The notes: generated from the letters alone by a model not told the origin. DNA of 64,000 nucleotides from an uncultured Bulleidia sp. (GCA_934754415.1 CAKVIS010000004.1:28279-92278), one strand, 5' to 3'. Positions 18,806 to 28,550 are shown, numbered from the stretch's first letter. Made by a program: numbers and translations.

Positions 18806-19012
18806 CTATCTTTTGCAGCAATTTTGCATTTTTTCTTTCTCCAGTTCAATTCGAGCCTGTTGAAGACCTTTTTGAATATTCACAGTACAATTTCCATGGC
18901 ACGACCCACAATTACCGCTGCAATCGTCAGTTCCATGAACACGTACATATTTCAAAGCAAATACTACTGCAACGCAGAATATACCAAAGATGATTAAAGT
19001 AGATAAGTTCAT
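18806..19012 (-). CDS. FeoB-associated Cys-rich membrane protein
   Basis: A 68-residue protein with one N-terminal membrane helix (MNLSTLIIFGIFCVAVVFAL) and then a cluster C-x3-C-x2-C-x3-C (DDCSGNCGSCHGNC), with a CC pair near the end. This fits the small FeoB-associated Cys-rich family, thought to handle metal at the membrane, though no feoB is nearby. I start at ATG 19012 because AGGAGG lies seven bases upstream. It is 51 bases downstream of the cation ATPase gene, so both may be on one metal-regulated transcript. Confidence 0.75.
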   Translation of the reverse strand: MNLSTLIIFGIFCVAVVFALKYVRVHGTDDCSGNCGSCHGNCTVNIQKGLQQARIELEKEKMQNCCKR

Positions 19013-19063
19013 CACGGTTCCTCCTTTATGCATATAGTATATTGAACATTTGTAAAAACACAA

Positions 19064-21751
19064 TTAGTTTGCACTAACTTTCTTTCTCTGAATATATTTT
19101 ATTATTTCAACTAATGGGATAATGGATATTGCAAGCAATAAAGAAATGCCGTATTCCACATAGGATATCGGTGTGAATCCAAATGCATCTGCCAAAAACG
19201 GCACTTCAATCAGACATGTTGTAAGCACAAGTGAAGCAACCATCGTTCCTACAAGTATCCAGTTGTGATTACCTTGTCTGAGTAATGTAAAGATAGATTC
19301 TGTTGCAGATCTCATATTAAAGCTATGGAATATCTCACACATGGACATTGTAAGAAAAGCCATGGTCATACCTTCCTGACAATCTGTAATATTTGCAAAT
19401 ACCCATCTTCCTGTTTCCAGTCTTTCACCAATAAAGAATGCAGCAAGCGTCAGCAATGTCACAAAGATTCCCTGATAAACAACGTTGAATCCCAGCCCTT
19501 GTGCAAAGATACCTTCAGAAGAGCTTCTTGGTTTTCTATCCATGAGATGAGTTTCTTCTTTTTCCATTCCCAAAGCAATAGATGGAAGCGAGTCTGTCAC
19601 AAGATTAATAAATAACAGATGTGGAGCTTTCAGAATAGTAAAGTTCAAAAGAGTTGAAATAAAGATAGACAATACTTCAGACAAATTGGAACTTAACAAA
19701 AACTGAATAGCTTTACGGATATTGTCATAAATTCTTCTTCCCTCGCCAACTGCAGTTACAATTGTTGCAAAGTTATCATCTGCCAGTACCATATCTGCTA
19801 CATTCTTTGTAACATCCGTACCGGTAATCCCCATTCCGACACCTATATCGGCTGTTTTGATACTTGGAGCATCATTGACACCATCACCTGTCATTGCGAC
19901 TACTTTACCTAGTGTTTTCCACGCTTTGACAATCCTTGTCTTATGTTCAGGCTGTACACGTGCATATACTCTGTATTTCTGTACGTTCTTCATGAATTCC
20001 TCATCAGTCATCTTCTGAAGATCATATCCTGTTATAGCCTGTGAAGGATCCTGCAGAATATCCAGGTCTCGTGCAATAGCAACAGCCGTATCCAGATGGT
20101 CTCCGGTAATCATAATCGGAGTGATTCCTGCAGACTTACAGGTACTGATAGCCTGTTTTACTTCCGGTCTTACAGGATCTATCATACCTGTTAAACCAAT
20201 GAAAATAAGATTCTGTTCAATTGCTTCTTTTGAAGCAAAACTTTTTGTATCAGTATAGGTAGTATAGGCTGCCGCAAGCACTCTCAATGCATTATCTGCC
20301 ATGGATTTATTTGCCTTCAAAATTTCAGTTCTGTCTTCCTTGGTCATTGGCTGTACAGCACCATCTTTAAGTAATTTTGTGCATCTTGCAATAAGTACGT
20401 CAGGCGCACCTTTTGTGTATTGAATATAGCCATTTCCATCCTGATGAATGGTACTCATCAGTTTTCTGGAAGAATCAAATGGATATTCATCAATTCTAGG
20501 CTGCTTTTGTAATAACTCATTTTTATTCAGATGTTTAGATATGGCATATTGTACAAGTGCTGCTTCAGTTGGTTCACCACTGACCTCTTTATTATCATCC
20601 TGAACAGCATCATTACATAAGGACATGGCTTTGGCAAGCAATGACTCATCTTGTGTATATGTTTTAACAACAGTCATTTTATTCTGTGTTAAAGTTCCTG
20701 TTTTATCTGAACAAATAATGGAAGCACAACCTAAAGTTTCCACAGCTGTCATCTTTCTGATGATTGCTTTCTTTTTTGACATATTGGTTACACCAATAGA
20801 TAAAACAATCGTCACAACCGCCACAAGCCCTTCAGGTATGGCAGCTACTGCAAGACTGACAGCTACCATAAAGAAATCCAGACTGTTTTCAACAATTGCC
20901 ATCACATCACCAGAGGAAAATATTTCTCTGTGCATGAATAATGAGAAAGCAAAGATAAACACACAGATACCAAGAACTATTTTAGTCAATACTTTAGATA
21001 GCTGTGACAGCTTGATTTGTAAAGGTGTTTTCCCTTCCTGAGTATTACTGATGACACGTGCGATTTTTCCCATTTCTGTGTCCATACCTGTTGCTGTCAC
21101 CAGTACTTTTCCTCTACCGTAAACAACTTCACTGCCTCTGTAAACCATGTTGGTTCTGTCACCCAGAGGAATATCCTGCATTTCTATGACATTGGTATTC
21201 TTTTTCACACTTGTACTTTCACCTGTCAAAGCAGATTCCTCGACTGTTAAAGAAGCACTTTCCATAACTCTTCCATCAGCATTAATAGAATCCCCTGCCT
21301 CAAGAAGTACTACATCTCCTTTAACAAGCTTTATAGAAGGAATCATCATCACTTTTCCATCTCTTAATACCTTACTGTTGGAAGCACTCATTTTCTGTAA
21401 AGACTCAATTGCTTTTTCAGCTTTACTTTCTTGTACTACTCCAAGCACAGCATTGATAATAACAACAATCAAAATAATCATACTGTCTGTTGGAAAAGCA
21501 GAAGATTGTGATAATACACTTTCATAGTAAGTTGTAATGCCAGAAATCAAAGCTGCTATGAGCAGAATGATAATCATAGGATCTTTCATCTGGTTTATAA
21601 AGCGTTTCCACATTGGTAAAGAAGGTGGTGCTTCCAGTTCATTAGGTCCGTTTTTCTGCAGTCTTTCTTCTGCCTGTAATGAGGACAGCCCATGCAATGT
21701 GCTTTCTGTTTCTTTTATCGTTTCTTCAATAGATTTATTAAATTCCTGCAT
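19064..21751 (-). CDS. P-type cation ATPase (type II, Ca2+/Mn2+ exporter)
   Basis: An 895-residue P2-type ATPase. Visible motifs are the actuator TGES (ALTGESTSVKK), the membrane IPEGL site, the phosphorylation site CSDKTGTLTQNKM, KGAPD, and the hinge MTGDGVNDAPSIK, with about ten membrane helices including the C-terminal bundle. These features mark a SERCA/PMR1-like Ca2+/Mn2+ pump. The yybP-ykoY riboswitch in the leader makes Mn2+ detoxification the likelier role. The start is ATG 21751: the ATG four codons earlier overlaps the GGAGG that must serve as ribosome binding site. Confidence 0.93.
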   Translation of the reverse strand: MQEFNKSIEETIKETESTLHGLSSLQAEERLQKNGPNELEAPPSLPMWKRFINQMKDPMIIILLIAALISGITTYYESVLSQSSAFPTDSMIILIVVIINAVLGVVQESKAEKAIESLQKMSASNSKVLRDGKVMMIPSIKLVKGDVVLLEAGDSINADGRVMESASLTVEESALTGESTSVKKNTNVIEMQDIPLGDRTNMVYRGSEVVYGRGKVLVTATGMDTEMGKIARVISNTQEGKTPLQIKLSQLSKVLTKIVLGICVFIFAFSLFMHREIFSSGDVMAIVENSLDFFMVAVSLAVAAIPEGLVAVVTIVLSIGVTNMSKKKAIIRKMTAVETLGCASIICSDKTGTLTQNKMTVVKTYTQDESLLAKAMSLCNDAVQDDNKEVSGEPTEAALVQYAISKHLNKNELLQKQPRIDEYPFDSSRKLMSTIHQDGNGYIQYTKGAPDVLIARCTKLLKDGAVQPMTKEDRTEILKANKSMADNALRVLAAAYTTYTDTKSFASKEAIEQNLIFIGLTGMIDPVRPEVKQAISTCKSAGITPIMITGDHLDTAVAIARDLDILQDPSQAITGYDLQKMTDEEFMKNVQKYRVYARVQPEHKTRIVKAWKTLGKVVAMTGDGVNDAPSIKTADIGVGMGITGTDVTKNVADMVLADDNFATIVTAVGEGRRIYDNIRKAIQFLLSSNLSEVLSIFISTLLNFTILKAPHLLFINLVTDSLPSIALGMEKEETHLMDRKPRSSSEGIFAQGLGFNVVYQGIFVTLLTLAAFFIGERLETGRWVFANITDCQEGMTMAFLTMSMCEIFHSFNMRSATESIFTLLRQGNHNWILVGTMVASLVLTTCLIEVPFLADAFGFTPISYVEYGISLLLAISIIPLVEIIKYIQRKKVSAN

Positions 21752-21765
21752 ATTTACCTCCATTG

Positions 21766-21902
21766 CAAAAAAATAGACCTTTGATAGACGAACCGTCTAC
21801 CAAAGGTCTTGCTTCTAAGTCTGACACCAGATAATTGATTTATCGGCTGGTGATGCCAGATAGATACATCGTTGTATCTATAGCTACTCCCCTTTTGGGT
21901 AC
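21766..21902 (-). ncRNA. yybP-ykoY (Mn2+) riboswitch
   Basis: The minus-strand leader contains AAAGGGGAGTAGC near its 5' end, GCATCACCAGCC in the middle and GCAAGACCTTTGG at its 3' end, in the order of the yybP-ykoY aptamer. The last part forms a long terminator, AGACCTTTGGTAGACG / CGTCTATCAAAGGTCT, followed by ATTTTTTT. The downstream gene is a cation ATPase, a known target class. Mn2+ should favour antitermination. Confidence 0.85.
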
Positions 21903-21906
21903 TGAT

Positions 21907-21935
21907 AGTGTAAAAAAATTAGATACTTTTGTCAA
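21907..21935 (-). promoter_or_regulatory. Promoter of the riboswitch-ATPase transcript
   Basis: Minus-strand -35 TTGACA (21930-21935) and -10 TACACT (21907-21912), spacer 17 bp. It overlaps the stop codon of the upstream gene. Confidence 0.8.
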
Positions 21936-22654
21936 TCATAATATGACATACTGATTTCATAGATATTCCCATCATCACAATAAATATCCATATACATGAC
22001 AGAATCTTTAGAATCATTCAGTTCAAAATTCATATGATAAGCTCTGAAATCATCGCTTTTATACAGGTCGTATCCCATTCCTTTTTCTTTCATGATCTTC
22101 TCAAGGTCTTTATAAGAATCTCCTGTTTCAATACCATATGGTCCCTGGAAATCTGAATTTTCATCTATAGAAATGGAAGTGATAACAGATTCTTCTACAG
22201 GTACCGTTTCTCTTTTTGGAGGTTCTACATGCACATAATCCAGGCGAATATCGTCTTTTTCCAAAGAGATATAACAATATGCATCTCTGGATACTTCTGT
22301 AATGGATTCCGCCCCTTCATAGCGAGGAACAATACTGTATCCATCTTCAAGCATCTTTGATACATTTAACGGTAAAGTATATTCTTTTCCATCAATCGTA
22401 AACATTCTTGCTTCTTCGGCATCAAAAAAATCTGTCTGTTCAACTTCCACCGTCTCTTCTTTGTCAAAGGAAGAAAAAGAAGACAGCCCTTCAATGACAC
22501 CAATGGACACTCCAACCAGCGTAAACAGACTTATAAGCACAATAGCTGTTTTTCTGGTTTTCTTTTGTTTTACATGTGATTCCTGTATTTTTTCTTCTTC
22601 ATAGATTGCATCAATATCTATATTCTGTTTTTTTTGATACTGTTGTCTCTGCAT
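21932..22654 (-). CDS. Membrane-anchored protein of unknown function
   Basis: A 240-residue protein: a charged cytoplasmic N-terminus (about 35 residues, rich in Q, E and K), one membrane helix (about residues 36-58, ending in an SSFSSF stretch) and an acidic extracytoplasmic domain with Tyr-rich strands (GKEYTLPLNVSKML, DSYKDLEKIMKEKG, YMDIYCDDGNIYEISM). No family recognised. There is no Shine-Dalgarno; instead a TGACATAAT extended -10 (hexamer 22661-22666) ends six bases before the ATG, so the mRNA may be leaderless. Confidence 0.75.
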   Translation of the reverse strand: MQRQQYQKKQNIDIDAIYEEEKIQESHVKQKKTRKTAIVLISLFTLVGVSIGVIEGLSSFSSFDKEETVEVEQTDFFDAEEARMFTIDGKEYTLPLNVSKMLEDGYSIVPRYEGAESITEVSRDAYCYISLEKDDIRLDYVHVEPPKRETVPVEESVITSISIDENSDFQGPYGIETGDSYKDLEKIMKEKGMGYDLYKSDDFRAYHMNFELNDSKDSVMYMDIYCDDGNIYEISMSYYD

Positions 22655-22660
22655 GAACTT

Positions 22661-22669
22661 ATTATGTCA
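22661..22669 (-). promoter_or_regulatory. Extended -10 giving a candidate leaderless mRNA
   Basis: Minus-strand TGACATAAT, with no good -35 (the sequence there is the ftsK-side T-rich region). The expected start point falls on the ATG at 22654. Confidence 0.45.
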
Positions 22670-22678
22670 TAAAACCAT

Positions 22679-22709
22679 TAAAAAAGCAGTATATTTCTCA
22701 TATACTGCT
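22679..22709 (-). terminator. Terminator of ftsK
   Basis: A 10-bp stem AGCAGTATAT / ATATACTGCT with a 5-base loop and six T on the minus strand. It overlaps the ftsK stop codon. Confidence 0.88.
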
Positions 22710-25305
22710 ACTTATCCAGATCTTCAGGTTTCATATAAACATCACGTGGTTTTGAACCCTGTGCAGGGCCGATGATACCTGTTCTTTCCAGTTCATCAAT
22801 CATTCTTGCCGCACGGTTATATCCGATACCAAACTGCCTTTGTAAAGCACTTGTGCTGGCACGTTGTGCCCGAACAACATAATCTTTGACTTCCTGGTAC
22901 ATCGGATCTTCAGAAACACCGGTTGTTGGTGCTCCGTCAACATCATTGACACCTTCAAGAAGAATGAAGGAATCATCATAGTGTGGTGCCCATGCAGATA
23001 AACTGTCACAAATTCTCTGCACTTCTTCATCAGTCACAAATACACCCTGAATACGCTGTGCAGAGTTAGCTCCGATTGGCATATACAGCATATCCCCGTT
23101 ACCTAAAAGTCTTTCCGCTCCTACATGATCAAGAATAACACGAGAATCTATAGAGCTGGAAACACTGAAAGCAATACGACTTGGTATATTGGCTTTAATA
23201 ACTCCTGTTATAACATCACTGCTTGGTCTTTGCGTTGCAATAACAAGATGAATACCTGCTGCACGGGCAAGCTGGGTAAGTCTTTGGATAGAAGCTTCTA
23301 CTTCCTTACCTGCAACCAGCATAAGATCAGCAAGCTCATCTACAATAACGACAATATATGGCATTGGATCCATACGTTGTCTTTCATCCTGAGGCTTAGA
23401 TTCCAGCATAGCATGATACCCTGCAATATTTCTGACATTATTCATAGCAAACAAATTATATCTTTCATCCATGATACGTACGATTACTTTCAAGGCATTA
23501 TTTGCTTTATTCGGATCATTGATGACTGGTCCTATTAAATGAGGAATCTTCTGATATGGAGTAAATTCCACCTTCTTTGGATCTATCAATAACATCTTCA
23601 CTTGATCAGGTCTTGTTCTGAGTAATAAGGAACAGATCAAAGAATTCATACATACAGATTTACCTGAACCTGTGGCACCGGCAATCAGTAAATGAGGCAT
23701 CTTATCAATGCGGCAAGTGACAGGCTGTCCCAGTAAATCCTTCCCCAGGAAGAACAATAAAGGCTGTTCTTTTTCCTTGTCAGAAAGAGAACCTACCAGT
23801 TCCTTCATCTTTACTGGTGTGGATTTTTCATTTGGAATTTCGATACCCACAGCATTCTTTCCAGGAATCGGTGCTTCGATACGAATATCTTTAGCTTCCA
23901 GCTGCATCTTCAGATTATCCGCAAGTCCGAGAATCTTGGAGACTTTGACTGTTTCATCCGGTTTCACTTCAAACTGCGTCACAGAAGGTCCGATATGAAT
24001 ATCTTTGACAACAGATGGTATATCAAACGTTGCCAGAGCATGTACCAGAGCTTCCCCTCTGCGCTTAGCACTGGCCTCGTTTTCTCCTTTTCCATTTTTA
24101 GGAGGAATAGGATCCAGTACACGCATAGGATTTGGTCTTCTGTAATTGGCATAATTGGTAGATGCTTTTGTCTGTGACTTTTCTTCCCTGCTTTCTTTTA
24201 CAACAGGAGTTACTGTCGGTTGAGGAACAGGTTCTTCCTCTATTGGTTCTGACTCTTCTTCAATTACTGGCGGAACAGTTTCTTCTACCACTTCCTCACA
24301 GGTATGAGACGGATAGAATTCTTCCTCTTCATCCGGAGTAGTTGTATCCTGTAAATCGTCTACAGAAATAAAGATATTGGATTGTGCACTGAGCGGCCTT
24401 TGAAGTTTTAAGGTATTCTCCAGAGAATCTGTTTCAGATAATAAAGGAATCTCATGAGTATCTCCTTCATCTTTATCTGCTCGAATATCGATTTTAGACC
24501 TTTCAGGAGCTGTTGTCATTTTAGGCTTAAATCGAATAACAACTTCTTCCCCTTTATCCAGTTTCTGCTGTACTTCATTGAGATCCTGTTCTTCTACTGC
24601 ATCTCCATCAGCTTCTATGAAATTTGCCTTTTTAGATTTATGCGTTTCAATCATTTTCCAAAGATTAGGCTTCTCCTTAGGTTCTTCTTCGATGATTTCT
24701 TCTTTTTCTTCACTTTCCGGTGCTTTAAAAAAATCTACTACATAAGAAAATGCATTTCTGTAGACATCCATAAATCCCATTAATACTGTTGCAATAATAA
24801 ATACAGCAATCATAAAGATGACTGTACCGGATAATCCGATGGCTGTAGTACTTAAAGCATAAAGTAAAGTTCCAACAATGCCCCCGCCTAAGGACATCTG
24901 TACATCGCTGACAAAGTATTGAGATACATTAGTATAAAATGGCTGTAAAGCACCAAATCCCGTACCATTCTTACTACATGCAAGATATGCGCCGAGTAAC
25001 AGAATATCCAGACTGATCAGAAGAATCGGCACAGGATTTTTAGCATCACTGGCATCTTTATAGTTAGAAGCAATAGAAATCAGATACCAGAACACAGCGA
25101 TAAGCAAGATGAGGTAGAAGGTATCTCCAAACACATACCTGAAAAGATTATAAAAGAAGGTACCTACAATACCTGCTTTTAATAGTCCGATAAGCGTCAA
25201 TGAAAGAAGGATGATAACTTTCACCCATTGGATCAGCTGATCATCCATTTCTGCTGTACTATTCTTTTTTTTCTGTTTTGTATTTTTCTTTTTTCCAGTA
25301 CTCAC
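22708..25305 (-). CDS. ftsK: DNA translocase FtsK/SpoIIIE
   Basis: An 865-residue septal DNA pump. The N-terminal part has four to five membrane helices (about residues 25-190), followed by an acidic Pro/Glu-rich linker, the RecA-like motor (Walker A GATGSGKSVCMNS near residue 545, Walker B VVIVDELADLM, then ATQRPSSDVITGVIKANIPSR) and the C-terminal winged-helix gamma domain (GYNRAARMIDELERTGIIGP). It clears chromosome DNA from the division septum. It lies 18 bases downstream of the RNase J-like gene. Confidence 0.97.
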   Translation of the reverse strand: MSTGKKKNTKQKKKNSTAEMDDQLIQWVKVIILLSLTLIGLLKAGIVGTFFYNLFRYVFGDTFYLILLIAVFWYLISIASNYKDASDAKNPVPILLISLDILLLGAYLACSKNGTGFGALQPFYTNVSQYFVSDVQMSLGGGIVGTLLYALSTTAIGLSGTVIFMIAVFIIATVLMGFMDVYRNAFSYVVDFFKAPESEEKEEIIEEEPKEKPNLWKMIETHKSKKANFIEADGDAVEEQDLNEVQQKLDKGEEVVIRFKPKMTTAPERSKIDIRADKDEGDTHEIPLLSETDSLENTLKLQRPLSAQSNIFISVDDLQDTTTPDEEEEFYPSHTCEEVVEETVPPVIEEESEPIEEEPVPQPTVTPVVKESREEKSQTKASTNYANYRRPNPMRVLDPIPPKNGKGENEASAKRRGEALVHALATFDIPSVVKDIHIGPSVTQFEVKPDETVKVSKILGLADNLKMQLEAKDIRIEAPIPGKNAVGIEIPNEKSTPVKMKELVGSLSDKEKEQPLLFFLGKDLLGQPVTCRIDKMPHLLIAGATGSGKSVCMNSLICSLLLRTRPDQVKMLLIDPKKVEFTPYQKIPHLIGPVINDPNKANNALKVIVRIMDERYNLFAMNNVRNIAGYHAMLESKPQDERQRMDPMPYIVVIVDELADLMLVAGKEVEASIQRLTQLARAAGIHLVIATQRPSSDVITGVIKANIPSRIAFSVSSSIDSRVILDHVGAERLLGNGDMLYMPIGANSAQRIQGVFVTDEEVQRICDSLSAWAPHYDDSFILLEGVNDVDGAPTTGVSEDPMYQEVKDYVVRAQRASTSALQRQFGIGYNRAARMIDELERTGIIGPAQGSKPRDVYMKPEDLDK

Positions 25306-25323
25306 AGTATCTCCTTCTTTGGT

Positions 25324-26991
25324 TTAATCTTTGATATTAATTTCAACAATAGCCGGTAAAATCATTGGACGTTTACCAGTTTCTTTCAGGACATAACGTG
25401 CAATCTTATCACGAGCATCACTTCTGCAGGTCAGATTGTCATATTTGTTCTCTTTAACTGCATCATTAATGGTCTTTTCAATAATATTACCAACTTCCTG
25501 AACAATGTAATCTGCATCCTTCAGATAAATAACACCTCTGCTTTGTACATCTGGTCCGCCAATAATTTCCTTTGTCTTGTGATTTACAACAACACCAACA
25601 ATGATAGCACCATCTGTACTGAGTGTTTCTCTGTCTTTCAATACCATACCACTGGCATCCAGGTTATCGTTACCATCCACAAGAATATCTTCGGCAGATA
25701 CTCTGTCAAAGTTATTATTCAGCTCGCCATCCTGAATAGTTGCAATCTGCCCATCATCCATAACAATGATGTTATTTGCGGCAAATCCCATATCCAGTGC
25801 AATATTGGCATTGGCAATCAACTGTCTGTATTCCCCTTTTACAGGAATATAGTATTTAGGTTTCATCAGATATACCATCATCTTGATATCTTCAATAGAC
25901 GCATGCATTGTAAATGCACGTTTAGTATCAATATTGACAACTTTGCCTGCTTCTCTGTATACATCATCTTCCATGGAAGCAGCTTCTCTTTCTGTACCTG
26001 GAACAGCTGGAGAAGCAATCAATACAGTATCTGTGCTCTTGAATTCAATCGTATTGTCTTCTTTAGTGGCAATCTTATGTACTTTCTTGAATATAGTGGA
26101 ACCGGTACCTGCGACAATAACAATGACATTTTCAATGTCATTTGTGAAAGAACTAGGTGGAACTTCAAGGCCTGCAGGAATACGATAATATCCCAGTTTT
26201 GCCATGTCTGCCATCAGATTTCGCAATTCATCATCATAAATCATGACTTTACGATTATACTTATTGGCAAGCTCAATCACTTCAATCACTCTGTAAATGT
26301 TCTGATTGAATAATGTGATAAACAGTCTTCCCGGAGCATCATCAAAATATGGTTCAATAGAAGAGGTAATACGATGATTAGGAGCAGAATGTCCCATTCT
26401 TGTAGCACCCACTGATTCGCACATTAATGCCAGAACACCATCGTTACCAAGATCTGTGACGTTGGTAATATCAAAATTAAAGGCATCATTTTTTGTATCA
26501 TAGTCAACAATAAATTCAGAACTGTAGACAATATAGCCGTCTGCAGTCTTGATAGCTACACCGAACCCATCCGCAATGGACTGTGTCGTTCCAAAGGTAC
26601 GAATCTGTGTAGAACCGATTTTAAATTCAGAATTACGACGAATTCTGTGAATATTCAGGTCTTTTAATCCTGCTTTCTTTGCTTTTCTTTCAAACATTAA
26701 AGCAGTAAATGGAGCCATATACACAGGCACATTCGGAATTTCTTTCAATAAGTTTGGAAGAGCTGCCATAACATCTTCATGACCGTGTGTGATAAAGATA
26801 CCTTTGATACGTTTCTCATTCTCTTTAAGATAAGTGAAATCAGGAATGATCATGGAAACGCCAAACTGTTCTCCATCTGGATATTTCAATCCGCATTCCA
26901 GAACAAATATATCTTTATTATTCTCTATGACATACATGTTTTTGCCGTCTTCATCGAGACCGCCTAACGCAAAAATACGCACTTTACTCAT
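25324..26991 (-). CDS. RNase J-family protein with degenerate active site
   Basis: A 555-residue protein with the full RNase J layout: metallo-beta-lactamase, beta-CASP and C-terminal domains (DGNDNLDASGMVLKDRETLS, PMILPAIVEI). Several metal ligands are changed. H-x-H-x-D-H reads HGHEDV (residues 69-74), the usual H-S-I-P-D reads QSIAD (137-141), and the usual T-G-D-F-K reads S-S-E-F-I (about 157-161). The late GSQGEP loop also differs. Such loss is known in weakly active RNase J2, so this may be a structural partner of a true RNase J elsewhere. GGAGGA precedes the ATG. It is probably co-transcribed with ftsK. Confidence 0.85.
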   Translation of the reverse strand: MSKVRIFALGGLDEDGKNMYVIENNKDIFVLECGLKYPDGEQFGVSMIIPDFTYLKENEKRIKGIFITHGHEDVMAALPNLLKEIPNVPVYMAPFTALMFERKAKKAGLKDLNIHRIRRNSEFKIGSTQIRTFGTTQSIADGFGVAIKTADGYIVYSSEFIVDYDTKNDAFNFDITNVTDLGNDGVLALMCESVGATRMGHSAPNHRITSSIEPYFDDAPGRLFITLFNQNIYRVIEVIELANKYNRKVMIYDDELRNLMADMAKLGYYRIPAGLEVPPSSFTNDIENVIVIVAGTGSTIFKKVHKIATKEDNTIEFKSTDTVLIASPAVPGTEREAASMEDDVYREAGKVVNIDTKRAFTMHASIEDIKMMVYLMKPKYYIPVKGEYRQLIANANIALDMGFAANNIIVMDDGQIATIQDGELNNNFDRVSAEDILVDGNDNLDASGMVLKDRETLSTDGAIIVGVVVNHKTKEIIGGPDVQSRGVIYLKDADYIVQEVGNIIEKTINDAVKENKYDNLTCRSDARDKIARYVLKETGKRPMILPAIVEINIKD

Positions 26992-27031
26992 AATTATCCT
27001 CCGTATAAATAGATACTTATTTCCGACTAAT

Positions 27032-27060
27032 ATTATAAAGAAATAAGCTTATTTTTACAA
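27032..27060 (-). promoter_or_regulatory. Promoter of the RNase J-like gene and ftsK
   Basis: Minus-strand -35 TTGTAA (27055-27060) and -10 TATAAT (27032-27037), spacer 17 bp. The -35 covers the end of miaB. Confidence 0.7.
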
Positions 27061-28488
27061 TGCTTCCCCATCGAGAGAAAAGCTGTGAACTTTTGTGATT
27101 TTAACCGGAACAATCTGACCCACAAGACCTTCAGGGCCTGTAAAGTTGACCAGTTTATTTTCTTCACTGTATCCGGTATACACATCGCTTCTTTTCTTAC
27201 TTGGTCCTTCGCACAGTACATACAGTACTTTGTTCAGATATCTGTCATTACTTTCCTTAGCATACTTTGCAAGACGTTCATTCAGAATCTGCAATCTTTC
27301 CTTTTTAACACTCATTGGTATCGTGTCTTCAAAGTTAGCTGCAGGTGTACCGCTTCTTGGAGAGTAGATAAAGGAAAAAGCAGAATCATAATGGCAATAA
27401 TCTACAAGATCCAGAGTTTCCTGGAACTGTGCATCTGTTTCATTAGGAAATCCTACAATAATGTCAGTAGTAAAGGTGATATCCGGAATAGCTTCCTTCA
27501 TCTTATCGAATAACTCTTTGTACTGTTCTACTGTATACCCTCTGTTCATTCTCTTTAAGATTTCGTTGGAACCAGACTGAACAGGAAGATGCAGAGATTT
27601 CATAATATTTGGATACTTCTTCATGGCCTCAATTGTTGTATGAGAGTAATCTGTAGGATGAGAAGTATAGAAACGAATTCTTTCAATACCTGTTTCCGCT
27701 GTTTTTTCCAGTAATTTTGTAAAGCCATCTTCCATGCCAAGATCTTTACCATACGCATTAACATTCTGTCCAAGGAAGATAACTTCTTTGTGTCCGCTTT
27801 GTTTTAAAGACTGAACTTCTGCAAGAATATCTCCAACTCTTCTGGATCTTTCTCTTCCCCTTGTATATGGAACAATACAATATGTACAGAACTTATTGCA
27901 TCCATACATGATATCCACAAATGCCTTGCAGGAATCTCCTCTTTTTACAGGAAGATCTTCAATGACTTCACCTTCTTTGGAATAGACTTCTACAACCTTC
28001 TTATGTTTCTGCATATGCTGTAATAACAAATCAGGGAAACGATACAGATTATGTGTTCCAAAAATCATATCCACCTGAGGATAGCTTTGTAGTAATTCCT
28101 GTACGACTGCCTCCTCCTGTGCCATACATCCACAGACACAGAATACCTTTTCAGGATCTTCTTCTTTTAATCCCTTTAATGCACCAAGCTGTCCCAAAAC
28201 ATGTTCTTCGGCAGTTCTTCTGACTGCGCATGTATTAAAAACAATAACACTTGCTTCATGCGGATCCTCTGTAGGTGTAAATCCCATCTCTTCAAAAATT
28301 CCTGCAAGAGTTTCACTGTCACGAACATTCGCCTGACAACCATAAGTCTTTAACAAATATTTTTTATTATCCCCAAGATGTAAAGCTTCTTCCGGCATTT
28401 TAAACAACCCGTAATCTACTTTAGTTTCTTCTTTTGTACGGCGTGCTGCCTGTCTTAAATCTGGTAATATGTAATCATTTTTTTTCAT
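27055..28488 (-). CDS. miaB: tRNA-2-methylthio-N6-dimethylallyladenosine synthase MiaB
   Basis: A 477-residue radical-SAM methylthiotransferase acting on A37 of tRNAs. The N-terminal UPF0004 domain (TYGCQANVRDSE, FNTCAVRRTAEEHV) supplies the second 4Fe-4S cluster, the radical-SAM motif CNKFCTYC lies near residue 195, and a C-terminal TRAM domain ends the protein. I start at ATG 28488, seven bases after GGAG; an ATG two codons upstream abuts that site. An extended -10 (TGTTATAAT, 28508-28516) precedes it. Confidence 0.96.
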   Translation of the reverse strand: MKKNDYILPDLRQAARRTKEETKVDYGLFKMPEEALHLGDNKKYLLKTYGCQANVRDSETLAGIFEEMGFTPTEDPHEASVIVFNTCAVRRTAEEHVLGQLGALKGLKEEDPEKVFCVCGCMAQEEAVVQELLQSYPQVDMIFGTHNLYRFPDLLLQHMQKHKKVVEVYSKEGEVIEDLPVKRGDSCKAFVDIMYGCNKFCTYCIVPYTRGRERSRRVGDILAEVQSLKQSGHKEVIFLGQNVNAYGKDLGMEDGFTKLLEKTAETGIERIRFYTSHPTDYSHTTIEAMKKYPNIMKSLHLPVQSGSNEILKRMNRGYTVEQYKELFDKMKEAIPDITFTTDIIVGFPNETDAQFQETLDLVDYCHYDSAFSFIYSPRSGTPAANFEDTIPMSVKKERLQILNERLAKYAKESNDRYLNKVLYVLCEGPSKKRSDVYTGYSEENKLVNFTGPEGLVGQIVPVKITKVHSFSLDGEAL

Positions 28489-28507
28489 AGTCATTCTCCG
28501 AGTACTT

Positions 28508-28516
28508 ATTATAACA
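28508..28516 (-). promoter_or_regulatory. Extended -10 promoter of miaB
   Basis: Minus-strand TGTTATAAT about 20 bases before the miaB start. The -35 is weak. Confidence 0.45.
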
Positions 28517-28523
28517 ATTGAAT

Positions 28524-28550
28524 AAAGAAAAACCAGCTTTTATGCTGGTC
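28524..28550 (-). terminator. Terminator of the ferredoxin gene
   Basis: A 6-bp ACCAGC / GCTGGT stem followed by TTTTTCTTT on the minus strand. Confidence 0.8.

Noticed and set aside
25543..26313. Long plus-strand open frame (256 codons)
   Set aside because: It is antisense to the RNase J-like gene, Cys/Ile/Asn-rich with no ribosome binding site, and arises from codon bias of the opposite strand.
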